Shown here: positions 52,204 to 61,059 of the stretch, piece after piece
Layout: every line of letters begins with the position of its first letter
How positions within the stretch are numbered: the stretch's first letter is position 1
Assembly (NCBI GenBank): GCA_023433065.1
Contig: JAEZET010000001.1
Location: 62,001-126,000 of the forward strand
DNA length: 64,000 bases
Source of the DNA: Cyanobacteria bacterium OH_CBrB_359
GTDB taxonomy: Bacteria; Cyanobacteriota; Vampirovibrionia; Gastranaerophilales; Gastranaerophilaceae
Reading direction: 5' to 3'
The notes under the pieces: model-generated
Databases searched by the model: none
The model's input: the letters and a program-made list of their open reading frames with translations, nothing else
Told to the model about the DNA's origin: nothing
Made by a program: the position numbers and the translations under genes

Positions 52204-55047
52204 TTAAAAATTTATCACTAATTTTAAATTATAAGAAGGCAGATTACTTAGGTTATTTGCAGGCGGAGCCACAGGATTAATATTGCCAGAATTTTGGTGT
52301 GGGACAGTAAATTGAGGTACATTAATATATTTTAAAGTCGCTTTAATACTTTGTAACACAATCTGATCTATCTGCTCAGATCCGCTTGAATCAATAACTT
52401 TTAAATCATTAATTTGATTGTCCTTTGTGAGCATAAATCCGACTCTGATTTTATCATTATAAGCAAATTCGGTTGCACCTGCTAAATCATTCTTTAAATT
52501 AAGCTGAAGATTCTTACCTGCAAGCTGTAAATATTTTGCAAAAGGCAGATTAGCTGCCATACTTTGAGGGACTTCCCATGCAATTTTTGTTACAGTTACA
52601 CTTGAAGGATTCTGCGCAAATACATTAGTCATGGATTTATTTATATCTCTCGGAGTATTTGCCAGAGGTTGTTTTAAAATATCCTGAGGATTAGGATTCA
52701 TAGCAGAAGGATCTGATTGCTGCGGATACTGTTCAGTTGGCACAGGCATATCAGCAGGCTGATTATACATTTGCTGGTTTGCTATATCTGCCTGTTCTTT
52801 ACCTTTTTTAATAAAAATGCTTACACCTAACAGAGTTGCCAGCAATACACAAGAAACTACTGCAGACACAAGTATCATAACTTTCTTTTCTTTTATATCA
52901 AAATTGTTTATTAAAGAAAGTCCTACAATTTTTTTATCTGCATCTTCCTCTTCTTGCTGTTCTGGGGAATAAAGCTGATCAACTTCACTTGTATAGCCTT
53001 TTGCATCAGTTGTTTTGGAACTTATATTAAAGAATGACTCTGGGCTCATGCTTAAATCTTCTATTTGAGAATCTGATTCATTCGGCTTTTCTTCTTTATC
53101 CAAATCGTTTAGTATTGCCTGGTCATAGGCAGAAGCACTGTCAAATCCTTCGTTTTGCTCGGTATGCTCCTCATCCCAGGTCAATTTTTCTTCTTCTAAA
53201 TCTTTATTGTCAGAATCAAATGATTCACTAGAGGAATTTAAGAAATCTTTATCCGAATCATCCGGTTCTATTTTGTTTTCTTCATCAAATGCATCATCTG
53301 ATTTTGCAGGAGATGTCTCAACAATCTTATCTTCAAGATTTTCTTCTTCTACAATTAAACCTGACTCAAACGTCATATCTTCAAGTATAGGTTCTTCGGA
53401 TATATCTTCATTATCATCAGACAAACTTTCTACAACAAAATCTTGCATTGGAAAATCGTTTTCAACAGAATCATCTTCTAAAGCATTGCCCGCATCTATA
53501 GGGAAATCGTCATCGAGCTCTATTGCATCTAAATCTTTTTCTGTTAAATCATCCTGGTATTCTGTTGAAGAAGGAATATCATCATCAAAATTAACTGTAT
53601 CATTGTCCTGAATTTCAGTAGGTTCGATTTCTTCATCGAAAAGTATTTTATCTTCATAATCACTATTTTCTTCTAAAGGCTCAATGGTATCTTTTTGCCA
53701 ACTGATTTCATCTTCTTCTTCAACATCTTCATCTTCATCAAGTAAGCTATCAGTTTCACTCATCAAGCTCTCTTCATCATTTAAAGACGTATCCTGAGGC
53801 TCTATGCCCGTTTCAATTTCTGTATCTTCAACCATCTCAGAATCTTCATCCAGAGGCACTATATCTTCATCTAAAGATAAAAAGGAATCATCACCATCTT
53901 CTAAAAGAAGTTCACTATCATCATCGAAACTTATTAAATCATTATCAGGTTCAACTGTAACTTGCTCTTGCGGGTCTTCATCAGGTGTTTCTTTCTCATC
54001 AGAAAATTCATTTGAAGGTGAAATCTCAGGGACTTTAATTTCATCCGGGATTTCAATTATTTCATCATCATCTTTTATTTCTCCAGGAATATGTATTACC
54101 TGAGGCATCTCATTTTTAATAGGAATGCTGACGGTAGCTCCGATTAAAGACGGAGTAGGCACACCTGTAAACAGCCCGCCAATTATTTGGGGACCTCCTT
54201 GAGCCTGATTAAGTTTTGTTATAGCTTCATTTTTATTTCTTCCGTATCTTTTGCTGTCAAGTATCTGCCCTCCAAGGAAGTTCAGTGTATGGTCTTCAAA
54301 AAGTTCATGATGAATTCTTGAATGTTTAACAATGGCTTCAAAATCAAAAAACTCAACGAGCTTCTCTCTACATTCGCTGCAATTTATTAAATGTTTTATT
54401 AATACAGACTTTGCAGTATCATCAAGTTCACCGTCAAGATAAGCAAGATAGTTGTTTTCAAAATTATCATGCTTGTTAGAGGACTTAAAAGAGGTATTTT
54501 TTTTCTCAATTTTCATAAGTAAGTCATTAACAGGTAAAACTTCACTGAGATTAACAATATAATAGTCACCTTTATCTGATGATAAATCAATATTTTCAGC
54601 TTCTATATACCCTACTATTTCCGTAAATTTTAAGGATGAATCAGGTTTAGCTACAACATAAAAATCGGGCATTATTCCAAAATCAAAATGTTTTTTAGGG
54701 ATGGTAACAAATTCCTCGAGTAATACAACCCTAATATCAATGTGCCAACCGTTGTAATAGATGTCAGAGATTTCAAATTCTTCATTAAGAGGCGCAACTT
54801 TAAATAAATTTTTGTTAATATTCAGGTTTAATCCTCTGGTCAGTAAATATTCGGCAAAACTGTCCAAAGCTACAATAGAGGCATAAGCCCTTTTTCTTTG
54901 CTTCTTATTTTGTATTACTGATGAAATTATTTTTGCATATTTTAGCGCTTCAGCATTCACAGCCAGACTGATATCTTCAATCGATTCCATTTCGTCAACT
55001 CTCCAAGCTATTCCAATAAATTCTCTCTCTATATATCTAGAGTGCAT
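52204..55047 (-). CDS. transmembrane anti-sigma-like protein with TonB-like C-terminus
   Basis: A protein of 947 residues. The N-terminal 180 residues resemble cyanobacterial DUF1822 in outline (tentative). A zf-HC2 anti-sigma zinc finger follows: H219-x3-C223-x2-C226 in HLINCSEC. Residues about 330-700 are a very acidic, Ser/Asp/Glu-rich linker. One membrane helix is at about 722-744 (VMILVSAVVSCVLLATLLGVSIFI). The C-terminus (about 850-947) looks like a TonB C-terminal domain (GKNLQLNLKN, VGFMLTKDNQINDLKVIDSSGSEQID split over its strands). An ATG at 54990, behind GGAGAG, is an alternative start and fits the family better. It precedes the sigma gene by 51 bases. Confidence 0.78.
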   Translation of the reverse strand: MHSRYIEREFIGIAWRVDEMESIEDISLAVNAEALKYAKIISSVIQNKKQRKRAYASIVALDSFAEYLLTRGLNLNINKNLFKVAPLNEEFEISDIYYNGWHIDIRVVLLEEFVTIPKKHFDFGIMPDFYVVAKPDSSLKFTEIVGYIEAENIDLSSDKGDYYIVNLSEVLPVNDLLMKIEKKNTSFKSSNKHDNFENNYLAYLDGELDDTAKSVLIKHLINCSECREKLVEFFDFEAIVKHSRIHHELFEDHTLNFLGGQILDSKRYGRNKNEAITKLNQAQGGPQIIGGLFTGVPTPSLIGATVSIPIKNEMPQVIHIPGEIKDDDEIIEIPDEIKVPEISPSNEFSDEKETPDEDPQEQVTVEPDNDLISFDDDSELLLEDGDDSFLSLDEDIVPLDEDSEMVEDTEIETGIEPQDTSLNDEESLMSETDSLLDEDEDVEEEDEISWQKDTIEPLEENSDYEDKILFDEEIEPTEIQDNDTVNFDDDIPSSTEYQDDLTEKDLDAIELDDDFPIDAGNALEDDSVENDFPMQDFVVESLSDDNEDISEEPILEDMTFESGLIVEEENLEDKIVETSPAKSDDAFDEENKIEPDDSDKDFLNSSSESFDSDNKDLEEEKLTWDEEHTEQNEGFDSASAYDQAILNDLDKEEKPNESDSQIEDLSMSPESFFNISSKTTDAKGYTSEVDQLYSPEQQEEEDADKKIVGLSLINNFDIKEKKVMILVSAVVSCVLLATLLGVSIFIKKGKEQADIANQQMYNQPADMPVPTEQYPQQSDPSAMNPNPQDILKQPLANTPRDINKSMTNVFAQNPSSVTVTKIAWEVPQSMAANLPFAKYLQLAGKNLQLNLKNDLAGATEFAYNDKIRVGFMLTKDNQINDLKVIDSSGSEQIDQIVLQSIKATLKYINVPQFTVPHQNSGNINPVAPPANNLSNLPSYNLKLVINF

Positions 55048-55298
55048 TTATCAAAAATTTATTCCATTATAAATAAATTTGTAACAATATTTTTACACAA
55101 AACAAAAGAAATACAAACGATTTAATGGCTAAGAAGAACTTTTCATTTAAGTATTCTTATGCTAATATAAGTTAATTAAATTAATGCCATCCTATAATAC
55201 TTAAATTTGTGTAACGATTTTTTTACAATTATTTGTGCTATAGCAATTCCAGATTCGTTCTGTTTTTAGATACATATAAAATTAAAAGGAGACAAAAG

Positions 55299-56072
55299 AT
55301 GATTCAAGGCATAAGTTTCAAAGCAGGAATATCTACTGACCCTACAATCAAAGGGCAAGACACAACATTCGCACAGCCTCAAGCATATCTGGCTCAGCCA
55401 AATGCAGCCAGCGGAGTAAGCGGCGACAAATTTGAAAAGAAAAGCAATAAAGGTAAAAAGATAATCGGAACGTTAATAGGTCTTGTTGCAGCAGCAGGCT
55501 TGTTAATTGCAGGACACAGAAAAGGATTTCTTGCAGTTAAAGATCTAAGTACCGATGCTAAGTTTTTCACAAAAGTTAAACATTATGTATTAAAAGGCTT
55601 AGATACAGCCGGAACTTTCCTTGATGAAAAAATATATAAACATATAGAATCATTTATTAAAGGTTTAAAAGGCAAAGGCGGCTCAGATGCTCCTGCCCCT
55701 GAAGCACCTGCAACAACTGCAACAACTGATGCAACTAAAGGCAAAAAAATTCCAAAAGGCGGTAAGAAACCTCCGGTAAAACCAGATGCTCCTGCCCCTG
55801 AAGCACCTGTAAAGCTTGAAACTCCAGTTACCACTGAAGCTCCTGCGACGATTGAAACTCCGGTTGCTACCGAAACACCTAAAGCTACTAAAGGTGGAAA
55901 AAAGCCTAAAGCCCCTAAAGCTCCTGAAGCTCCAGCAACACCTGAAACTCCGGCTCCTGCCGAAACACCTAAAGCTACTAAAGGTGGAAAAAAGGCTAAA
56001 GCCACTAAAGCTCCTGAAGCTCCAGCAACACCTGAAGCTCCGGCTCCTGCCGAAGCACCAAAAACTCCTTAA
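55299..56072 (+). CDS. membrane-anchored Lys/Pro/Ala-rich repeat protein
   Basis: A protein of 257 residues from ATG 55299, behind AAAGGAG; the frame is open upstream to 55233 without a site. The N-terminus is MIQGISFKAG. One membrane helix lies near residues 55-73 (IIGTLIGLVAAAGLLIAGH). The C-terminal 130 residues are Ala/Pro/Glu/Thr/Lys repeats (PEAPATPETPAPAETPK, KGGKK), histone-H1-like in composition. Function unknown. Confidence 0.7.
   Translation: MIQGISFKAGISTDPTIKGQDTTFAQPQAYLAQPNAASGVSGDKFEKKSNKGKKIIGTLIGLVAAAGLLIAGHRKGFLAVKDLSTDAKFFTKVKHYVLKGLDTAGTFLDEKIYKHIESFIKGLKGKGGSDAPAPEAPATTATTDATKGKKIPKGGKKPPVKPDAPAPEAPVKLETPVTTEAPATIETPVATETPKATKGGKKPKAPKAPEAPATPETPAPAETPKATKGGKKAKATKAPEAPATPEAPAPAEAPKTP
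55885..56064 (+). repeat. two 90-bp tandem coding repeats
   Basis: Units begin at 55885 and 55975 and differ at only a few bases. They encode the KGGKKxKAxKAPEAPATPE repeats. Confidence 0.85.
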
Positions 56073-56122
56073 GCGCCTGTACTTGAATCAAAATATTAAA
56101 ATATATAAAACAAATCTCATAA

Positions 56123-56149
56123 AAATAACCGCTTTAACAGCGGTTATTT
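56123..56149. terminator. bidirectional terminator between the 55299 gene and pheA
   Basis: An 11-bp stem (56123-56133 with 56139-56149) with a 5-nt loop and T runs on both sides. The pheA stop codon (56144-56146) lies in the right arm. Confidence 0.9.
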
Positions 56150-57004
56150 TTTATATCTTTTGAAAGATCCATTAAGCTTATAAAAGTTAATAAACTGGGA
56201 CAACAAGCTAAGAGCTTTTTTTATATTGGCATCTTGAACATGCCCTTCAAAATCAATGAAAAATGTATACTCTCCAAGATTTTTTCTGGATGGTCTTGAA
56301 TCAATATACAAGAGATTAATTTTGAAATCGCTAAAAATTTTTAAAACTTTATACAATGCACCGGCTTCATTTTTTGTAGAAAAAGCAATACTTGTTTTAT
56401 CAAAGCCCGTTGAATAAGTAAAATCTCTTCCCAGTATAATAAACCTTGTTTGATTATCATTCTCGTCATTAATATTTTTCTGCAATATATTAAGACCAAA
56501 TAATGAAGCCGCATACTCACTTGCAATAGCAGCTATCGACAAATCATCAGAATCTGAAACTCTTTTTGCAGCAGCACTAGTAGAAACATCTTCAATAATA
56601 TTTGCATTAGGAAAATCTCTGTTTATAAAATCAAGACATTGAGCAATTGCCTGAGGATGCGAAATTATTGTTTTAATTCCTGATATATCAAGGTTTTTTG
56701 CGAGCAAACAATGATTAACCGGCAAAATACATTCTGATATTATTTTTATTGAATCATCTTTTAGTCTTATAAGATTGTCGATAGTCTCTCTTACAATGCC
56801 TTCCACAGAATTTTCAACAGGCAAAACGGCTATTGAACTGCTGTCGTTATCAATTGATTTTAAAACTGATTTTATCGTATTTGAACTATACTGTTTTTCA
56901 GCAATAACAGAAAGTTCTTTCATAAAAATATTCTTAGCTTGCTCTGTATAAGAACCTTCGGGTCCAAGGAAATATATATTATTTACAATTATTGAATTTT
57001 GCAT
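56144..57004 (-). CDS. pheA: prephenate dehydratase
   Basis: A protein of 286 residues that makes phenylpyruvate in phenylalanine synthesis. Signatures are FLGPEGSYTEQA, VLPVENSVEGIV, VSTSAAAKRV and NQTRFIILGR in the catalytic part. A C-terminal ACT domain has NEAGALYKVLKIFSDFKINL and the DSRPSRKNLGEY segment that binds Phe in feedback control. There is no chorismate mutase domain. Confidence 0.95.
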   Translation of the reverse strand: MQNSIIVNNIYFLGPEGSYTEQAKNIFMKELSVIAEKQYSSNTIKSVLKSIDNDSSSIAVLPVENSVEGIVRETIDNLIRLKDDSIKIISECILPVNHCLLAKNLDISGIKTIISHPQAIAQCLDFINRDFPNANIIEDVSTSAAAKRVSDSDDLSIAAIASEYAASLFGLNILQKNINDENDNQTRFIILGRDFTYSTGFDKTSIAFSTKNEAGALYKVLKIFSDFKINLLYIDSRPSRKNLGEYTFFIDFEGHVQDANIKKALSLLSQFINFYKLNGSFKRYKK

Positions 57005-57057
57005 TGATTATACTTCTTATCTTTAATAAAATGTATTCTAGCAAAAAGGATAATAAT

Positions 57058-58449
57058 ATGGCAAACATTATTTTTGGAACAGATGGCTGGAGAGCAGTTA
57101 TTGATAAGGATTTCACACTTGAGAATGTAAAAAGAATTACATTTGCAATAGCAAAGTACTGCTATGATAACTTTGGGAAAAAAAAGAAAATTTTAATAGG
57201 ATACGATCCGAGATATAATGCTGATAAATACGCTTGTTTTTCTGCCGAAATATTATCATTACTAGGATTTAATATAATATTAAGCTCTCAAATCATTGCC
57301 ACTCCTGTCTTAGCTTATGCAGCGAAACATTATAATGCAAATGCAATTATGTTTACCGCCTCTCACAACCCTGCAGAATATCTGGGAATGAAATTTATAC
57401 CGGATTATGCAGGTCCGGCTACGGAAGAAATAACAAAAGAGATTGTCTCAAATATTGATAAAAATATTAATAAATATAAAATACACCCGAAATCTTATAT
57501 AAAGCAATCCTTTGACAATATATACATAAAACATTTAAAATCAATAATCGATTTTAAAAATATACACAAATCAAAAATAAAAATAAATTACGACGGAATG
57601 CATGGCGCAGCCTCAGAACTATTTGTCAGGATATTAAAAGAAAACCAAATCGGCTACAATGCTTTTAACCTTAACCCCGACGACACTTTTGGAGGTAAAA
57701 TGCCTGATCCGAAAGAAAAATATCTACAAGAACTCAAAACAGTCAGTAAAAAGACAAATAAAATCGGACTAAGTAATGATGGCGACGGCGACAGGTTCGG
57801 TGCATTCAATGAAGAAGGTGAATTTGTCACCGCTAACGAAATTATTGCTATCCTATTTAAACACCTTAAAGAAAATAAAAAGCACACAGGAAAGCTTGTA
57901 AAAACAATAGGCGCAAGCTCTATGCTTAATATAATTGCGGCAAAACATAATACGGAACTTATAGAGACAAAAGTCGGTTTCAAATGGGTAGGACAGGCTA
58001 TGCGTGAAAACGATGTCATTATTGGAGGAGAAGAATCAGGCGGACTCAGCATAAAAGATCATATTCCTGAAAAAGACGGTATACTCGCAAATCTATTAAT
58101 TCTTGAGGCAATGGCATACTCGAGAAAAACTTTAAAAGAATTGCAAGATGAACTTCATAAAGAGACAGGCGTCATATTCTTTAATGACAGAATAGATATT
58201 AAATTTGATTCAATAGATAAACAGGAAGAAGTAATCAAAAAGTTCGATAATATAAATTCTATCGAAAAATTCAAGATAAAAAACAAAAACACAATAGAAG
58301 GTATAAAATTATACCTGGATGATGATTTAAGCTGGATTCTGGTCAGAAAAAGCGGAACTGAACCTCTTTTAAGAATCTACTTTGAATCTGATTCAAAAGA
58401 CAAATTATCAGAGCTGAAAGAAGCAGCTCTCAAACTTTCAAAAAATTAA
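57058..58449 (+). CDS. phosphoglucomutase/phosphomannomutase family protein
   Basis: An alpha-D-phosphohexomutase of 463 residues from ATG 57058, chosen because AAAAAGGA lies just upstream; the frame is open to 56992. Seen are IIFGTDGWRAVI, the phosphoserine motif TASHNPAEY, the metal loop DGDGDR, the sugar-recognition GGEESGG, and the phosphate-binding RKSGTEPLLRIY. It interconverts hexose 1- and 6-phosphates. Glucose versus mannose or glucosamine preference cannot be settled. Confidence 0.93.
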   Translation: MANIIFGTDGWRAVIDKDFTLENVKRITFAIAKYCYDNFGKKKKILIGYDPRYNADKYACFSAEILSLLGFNIILSSQIIATPVLAYAAKHYNANAIMFTASHNPAEYLGMKFIPDYAGPATEEITKEIVSNIDKNINKYKIHPKSYIKQSFDNIYIKHLKSIIDFKNIHKSKIKINYDGMHGAASELFVRILKENQIGYNAFNLNPDDTFGGKMPDPKEKYLQELKTVSKKTNKIGLSNDGDGDRFGAFNEEGEFVTANEIIAILFKHLKENKKHTGKLVKTIGASSMLNIIAAKHNTELIETKVGFKWVGQAMRENDVIIGGEESGGLSIKDHIPEKDGILANLLILEAMAYSRKTLKELQDELHKETGVIFFNDRIDIKFDSIDKQEEVIKKFDNINSIEKFKIKNKNTIEGIKLYLDDDLSWILVRKSGTEPLLRIYFESDSKDKLSELKEAALKLSKN

Positions 58450-58452
58450 AGT

Positions 58453-59181
58453 TTATGCTTCAACAAGCCTTTTAAACAGATACAAATCTTCCATCGTATC
58501 TATCCCGATTGCATTGTACTCGACCTTTGAAGTTTTAATTTTCATGCCGTAATACAAAGCTCTTAATTGCTCAAGACTTTCTGTTTTTTCTATATCGGGT
58601 TGTTCTAAAGAATGCATTTTTAATAATGATTCTCTTTTGTAAGCATAAATTCCTATGTGTTTATAAAAAGTTGCTATATCGTAATTTCTTTCATAAGGGA
58701 TTTTTGAACGTGAGAAGTATAGAGCATAACCATTCGCATCCATAACACACTTAACCATATTAGGGTCTTCCGCATCGTCATCACTTCTCAAGTAAGTAAC
58801 AAGAGTTGCAATATCAGCATTCTCGTCATTTTTAATCTGGCTAATAACTTCATCAATACATTCAGGTTCAATCATCGGCTCATCACCTTGAAGATTAACT
58901 ACATAGCTAATCTCCGGGTACTTAGAAATCACTTCTACAATCCTGTCGCTGCCGCATTTATGGTCTTCCGAAGTCATTTCAACCTTAGCACCAAAAGCCT
59001 CAGCAGCAGAATAAATCTCAGCACTGTCTGTTGCTATAATAACCATATCAGCAAGTTTAGCCTGATTTGCCCGCTCCCAAACCCATTGTATAATAGGCTT
59101 TGAACAAACATTAATTAAAGGTTTCGCATGAAGTCTTCTTGAGTTATATCTTGCAGGTATTACTATAGCTGTTTTTGACAT
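58453..59181 (-). CDS. kdsB: 3-deoxy-manno-octulosonate cytidylyltransferase
   Basis: An enzyme of 242 residues that activates KDO as CMP-KDO for the LPS inner core. Signatures are VIPARYNSRRLHAKPL, EDHKCGSDRIVEV, NLQGDEPMIEP and HIGIYAYKRESL. It is the last gene of accD-accA-prmA-kdsB; AGAGGA precedes the ATG. Its stop is three bases from the convergent phosphohexomutase stop. Confidence 0.95.
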   Translation of the reverse strand: MSKTAIVIPARYNSRRLHAKPLINVCSKPIIQWVWERANQAKLADMVIIATDSAEIYSAAEAFGAKVEMTSEDHKCGSDRIVEVISKYPEISYVVNLQGDEPMIEPECIDEVISQIKNDENADIATLVTYLRSDDDAEDPNMVKCVMDANGYALYFSRSKIPYERNYDIATFYKHIGIYAYKRESLLKMHSLEQPDIEKTESLEQLRALYYGMKIKTSKVEYNAIGIDTMEDLYLFKRLVEA

Positions 59182-59182
59182 A

Positions 59183-60100
59183 TCAATCCTCTTTTCTAAC
59201 CACGATTGCTAACCAGTTATTTTTTTCAATTATTTCAACAATATCTAGATTATTGCACAATATTGCATCATGCACAACATCCTCTTTACCTTTTAAAATA
59301 CCGCTTAGCACCAATTTTGCACCATTTTTCATAACAAGTTTTAACTCCGGCATTATCTGAGCAAGCACATTATGCAAAATATTTGCTACAACAAAATCAA
59401 ATTTTTCTTCTTTAATATCTTCAACCGTTGCGCTATAAATCCGAATATCTTTTTCAACATTATTTTTAAGTGCATTTTCAAAAGCCGTATCAACAGCAGT
59501 CGGATCATTATCAATTGCAACAACACTTTTAGCTCCGAGCTTTACGGCACAAATTGCAAGTATGCCAGAGCCACATCCTATATCCGCAACAAAAGCTCCT
59601 TGAGGCATATATTTTTCAATTGCCTCAATACAAAGCTGAGTCGTCTCATGAGTACCTGTACCAAAAGCATTACCGGGATCAATATTAACTACAATCTCAT
59701 CATTTGTAGGAATATATTTTTCCCAGCTTGGTGATATCACAATCTTTTCAGAAACTTTAGTCGGTTTCCAGTTTTCTTTCCATTTTTTGGACCAGTCAAC
59801 AATTTCCTGTTTCTTGAGAGTAACTTCCCAGCTGCCTATATCAACCGAAAATATTTCTGTGCCTTCAATCCTCTTTTTTTCAGACGAAAAGAATTTATTA
59901 ACATCCCGAAGCTCGCTTTCAATAGCTAAAATGTATGCTTTAACATTATCTTCTGTAGATTTAACAAGCTCTAAATCTTTATATTCCTCTTCTGCTGTGA
60001 CTATCCCCTGACAATCAAAGTTTGAATACAAAATATCACAAACAACATCAGCGCATATCGGATTAATTTTTATTGACAATTCCCAATATTCAGGCTGCAT
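59183..60100 (-). CDS. prmA: ribosomal protein L11 methyltransferase
   Basis: A protein of 305 residues. A substrate-recognition N-terminal domain (about 1-90) is followed by a SAM methyltransferase domain with FGTGTHETTQLCIEA, VADIGCGSGILAICAVKLGA and FDFVVANILHNVL. It trimethylates L11, the product of rplK at 41330. Its ATG overlaps the accA stop by one base (TAATG), so translation is coupled. Confidence 0.95.
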   Translation of the reverse strand: MQPEYWELSIKINPICADVVCDILYSNFDCQGIVTAEEEYKDLELVKSTEDNVKAYILAIESELRDVNKFFSSEKKRIEGTEIFSVDIGSWEVTLKKQEIVDWSKKWKENWKPTKVSEKIVISPSWEKYIPTNDEIVVNIDPGNAFGTGTHETTQLCIEAIEKYMPQGAFVADIGCGSGILAICAVKLGAKSVVAIDNDPTAVDTAFENALKNNVEKDIRIYSATVEDIKEEKFDFVVANILHNVLAQIMPELKLVMKNGAKLVLSGILKGKEDVVHDAILCNNLDIVEIIEKNNWLAIVVRKED

Positions 60101-61050
60101 TACTGTATATAAACACCCATTTTTCTAAATTTGTTATACCTATGGTCTTTAAGTTCTTTGGCGGACATTGTTGAAAATTCCCCTAAGGCTTTTAAAAGAT
60201 GTGATTTAAGCTGGTTTGCCATAGCTTCATGGTCATAATGGGCTCCGCCTAAAGGTTCTTTGACTATTTCATCAACTATATCAAATTTCATAAGATCTTC
60301 GCCTGTAATTTTTAAAGCTTCTGCGGCTCTTGAAGCTAAAGCGGCATCACGCCACAGGATTGAAGCGCATCCTTCAGGTGATATTACCGTATAATAAGCA
60401 TGCTCTAATATTAAAACCTTATTTGCAACGGCTAATCCTAACGCACCACCTGAGCAGCCTTCACCTGTGATAACCGCAATAATCGGGACATCAAGTTTTG
60501 CCATTTCTTTAAGGTTTACGGCAATTGCAATGCCCTGACCTGTTTCTTCTGCCTTAATACCGGGATATGCCCCCGGAGTGTCTATAAGAGTTATAATAGG
60601 CAGTTTAAATCTGTTGGCATGATTAAACAGCCTTAATGCTTTTCTATACCCTTGAGGCTGCGGCATACCAAAATTATACTCAAGGTTCTCCTTGGTAGTC
60701 TTACCTTTCTGGGTACCTATTATCATAACGGACTTACCGTCAATTCTTGCAACCCCACCGGCAATAGCCTTATCATCAGCGCCTTCTCGATCTCCATGGA
60801 GCTCTATGAAATCAGTTGTTATTAATTTTATATAATCCATAAAATTCGGACGGTTAGAATGTCTTGCTATCAAAAGCTTTTGCGCAGGGCTTAAATTTGA
60901 ATACAATTCTTTTTTGTATTCAAGAGCCTGCTTTTCAAATGTTGCAATTTCTTTACTCATATCAATACCTGACGTTTTACTTAATTTTTTAAGTTCATCT
61001 ATCTTAGATTGTATATCATAAATCGGTTTTTCAAATTCCAAAACTGTCAT
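60100..61050 (-). CDS. accA: acetyl-CoA carboxylase carboxyltransferase subunit alpha
   Basis: A protein of 316 residues with the usual N-terminal helix pair and carboxyltransferase domain: NRPNFMDYIK, GDREGADDKAIAGGVARI, IGTQKGKTTKENLEYNFGM split around its loops, DTPGAYPG, and VITGEGCSGGALGLAVAN. With AccD it transfers the carboxyl group from biotin to acetyl-CoA to make malonyl-CoA. It lies nine bases after accD. Confidence 0.97.
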   Translation of the reverse strand: MTVLEFEKPIYDIQSKIDELKKLSKTSGIDMSKEIATFEKQALEYKKELYSNLSPAQKLLIARHSNRPNFMDYIKLITTDFIELHGDREGADDKAIAGGVARIDGKSVMIIGTQKGKTTKENLEYNFGMPQPQGYRKALRLFNHANRFKLPIITLIDTPGAYPGIKAEETGQGIAIAVNLKEMAKLDVPIIAVITGEGCSGGALGLAVANKVLILEHAYYTVISPEGCASILWRDAALASRAAEALKITGEDLMKFDIVDEIVKEPLGGAHYDHEAMANQLKSHLLKALGEFSTMSAKELKDHRYNKFRKMGVYIQ

Positions 61051-61059
61051 CGTTAACTC

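Noticed and set aside
53207..54103. Long plus-strand Ser-rich frames
   Set aside because: They are shadows of the Asp/Glu-rich linker of the anti-sigma-like gene, where GAT/GAA codons read as Ser-rich codons on the other strand.
55583..56163. Overlapping frames on both strands in the Lys/Pro/Ala repeat region
   Set aside because: Low-complexity coding repeats open all frames; only the plus frame from 55299 has a ribosome-binding site and a normal start.
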